Positions 63,877-64,000 of a DNA stretch of 64,000 nucleotides are shown here, one piece after another. The stretch comes from Bacillus sp. Xin1 (GTDB lineage Bacteria > Bacillota > Bacilli > Bacillales > Bacillaceae_G). The position numbers and the translations under genes are program-made. Location of the stretch: contig NZ_JABUAE010000001.1 in assembly GCF_013314535.1 (NCBI RefSeq), positions 496,001 through 560,000 on the forward strand, in the 5' to 3' direction. The notes under the pieces were generated by a model. That model saw only the letters and a list, made by a program, of their open reading frames with translations, was not told where the DNA came from and searched no databases. How positions within the stretch are numbered: the stretch's first letter is position 1; the number at the start of each line of letters is the position of its first letter.

Positions 63877-64000
63877 ATGGGGAAACGTAAGTCTTCTCCG
63901 CGGTTGGCAACAACATCGAAGGTGATGTTGTTATATTTATTTATGTCCAATCTAAATGAAGATATACATAATGAATTTAAAATTTATCGGAGGCTTTTTA
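63877..64000 (+). CDS. ORF truncated by the window edge
   Basis: ATG 63877 follows GGAGGAAG at good spacing and stays open for 41 codons to the end of the window (MGKRKSSPRLATTSKVMLLY...). Basic N-terminus, then a hydrophobic stretch. Not recognised; it could be chance given the short visible length. Confidence 0.4.
   Translation, partial: MGKRKSSPRLATTSKVMLLYLFMSNLNEDIHNEFKIYRRLF

Noticed and set aside
63768-63950. A 60-residue minus-strand ORF at the right edge
   Set aside because: It has no ribosome binding site, crosses the terminator-like hairpin and an inverted repeat, and its sequence is low-complexity. Another minus frame ends VSPLPLPSY but is interrupted by a stop. The plus-strand ORF with GGAGGAAG is the better candidate.

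Overview
The window is chromosomal DNA from a low-GC endospore-forming Firmicute, almost certainly a member of the Bacillus cereus group. The evidence is the protein sequences (PdhABCD, YlbG, SpeA, CtaA-G), AAGGAGG-type ribosome binding sites with frequent TTG and GTG starts, several spore-coat or sporulation genes (tgl, a Pro/Tyr-rich coat-like protein, a YjcZ-type peptide), and gene order that follows the B. subtilis yku, ykq/ykr, pdh, ykt, yla, cta and ylb blocks with small insertions. The species within the group cannot be settled from the sequence. No rRNA, tRNA, CRISPR array, intact prophage or insertion sequence was seen.

Layout. 1-2.1 kb: a PadR-type regulator (cut by the window edge) and a 14-TM multidrug efflux pump. 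2.6-5.6 kb: a DUF11-like protein, a lone SPP1-type holin, a membrane-anchored degenerate GGDEF protein, then ykyA and ykyB. 5.7-9.5 kb: ppx and ppk (polyphosphate). 9.8-21.3 kb: a coat-like protein and a yku cluster: ykuE, ykuF, ykuI, ykuJ, ykuK, ykzF, ykuL/darB, ccpC, dapH, dapL, ykuU, ykuV. 21.7-27.6 kb: a membrane protein, ktrC, rnjA-rpoY, a 23-residue basic peptide gene, ykrA, def, and a YjcZ-type peptide. 28.1-33.0 kb: pdhABCD. 33.2-37.4 kb: small hypotheticals, three tandem SR1P-like genes, tgl, speA. 38-48 kb: yktA, yktB, suhB-like, ylaF, typA, ylaH, ylaI, phoH-like ylaK, ylaN, ftsW. 48.3-51.8 kb: pycA. 51.9-59.2 kb: ctaA divergent from ctaBCDEFG (heme A synthesis and caa3 oxidase). 59.3-64 kb: YugN-like protein, ylbC-ylbG with a histidine phosphatase inserted, and an ORF running off the right edge.

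How the genes fit together. Much of the window concerns central carbon flow: pyruvate to acetyl-CoA (pdhABCD) or oxaloacetate (pycA), citrate-cycle control (ccpC), and respiration (cta). Regulatory sequences match: a perfect palindromic cre box precedes pdhA, a cre match lies upstream of darB, and motifs matching the published CcpN operator consensus flank the promoter of the SR1P array and also lie upstream of pycA. DarB is known in B. subtilis to be a c-di-AMP receptor acting on PycA and Rel, and KtrC is another c-di-AMP target; all three genes are here. SR1P is known in B. subtilis to bind GapA and influence RNase J1, whose gene (rnjA) is also present.

Most notable observations: the triplicated SR1P genes under a double CcpN-type operator; CcpN-type sites at pycA; a previously unlisted 23-codon, highly basic amphipathic peptide gene with its own Shine-Dalgarno and terminator; a palindrome-promoter-terminator unit at 4.16-4.31 kb that looks like a small RNA gene; a PhoP-box-like direct repeat before ppk; a 30-bp duplication giving the YjcZ-type gene two in-frame starts; and loss of a metal-binding Asp in the YkuI EAL protein.
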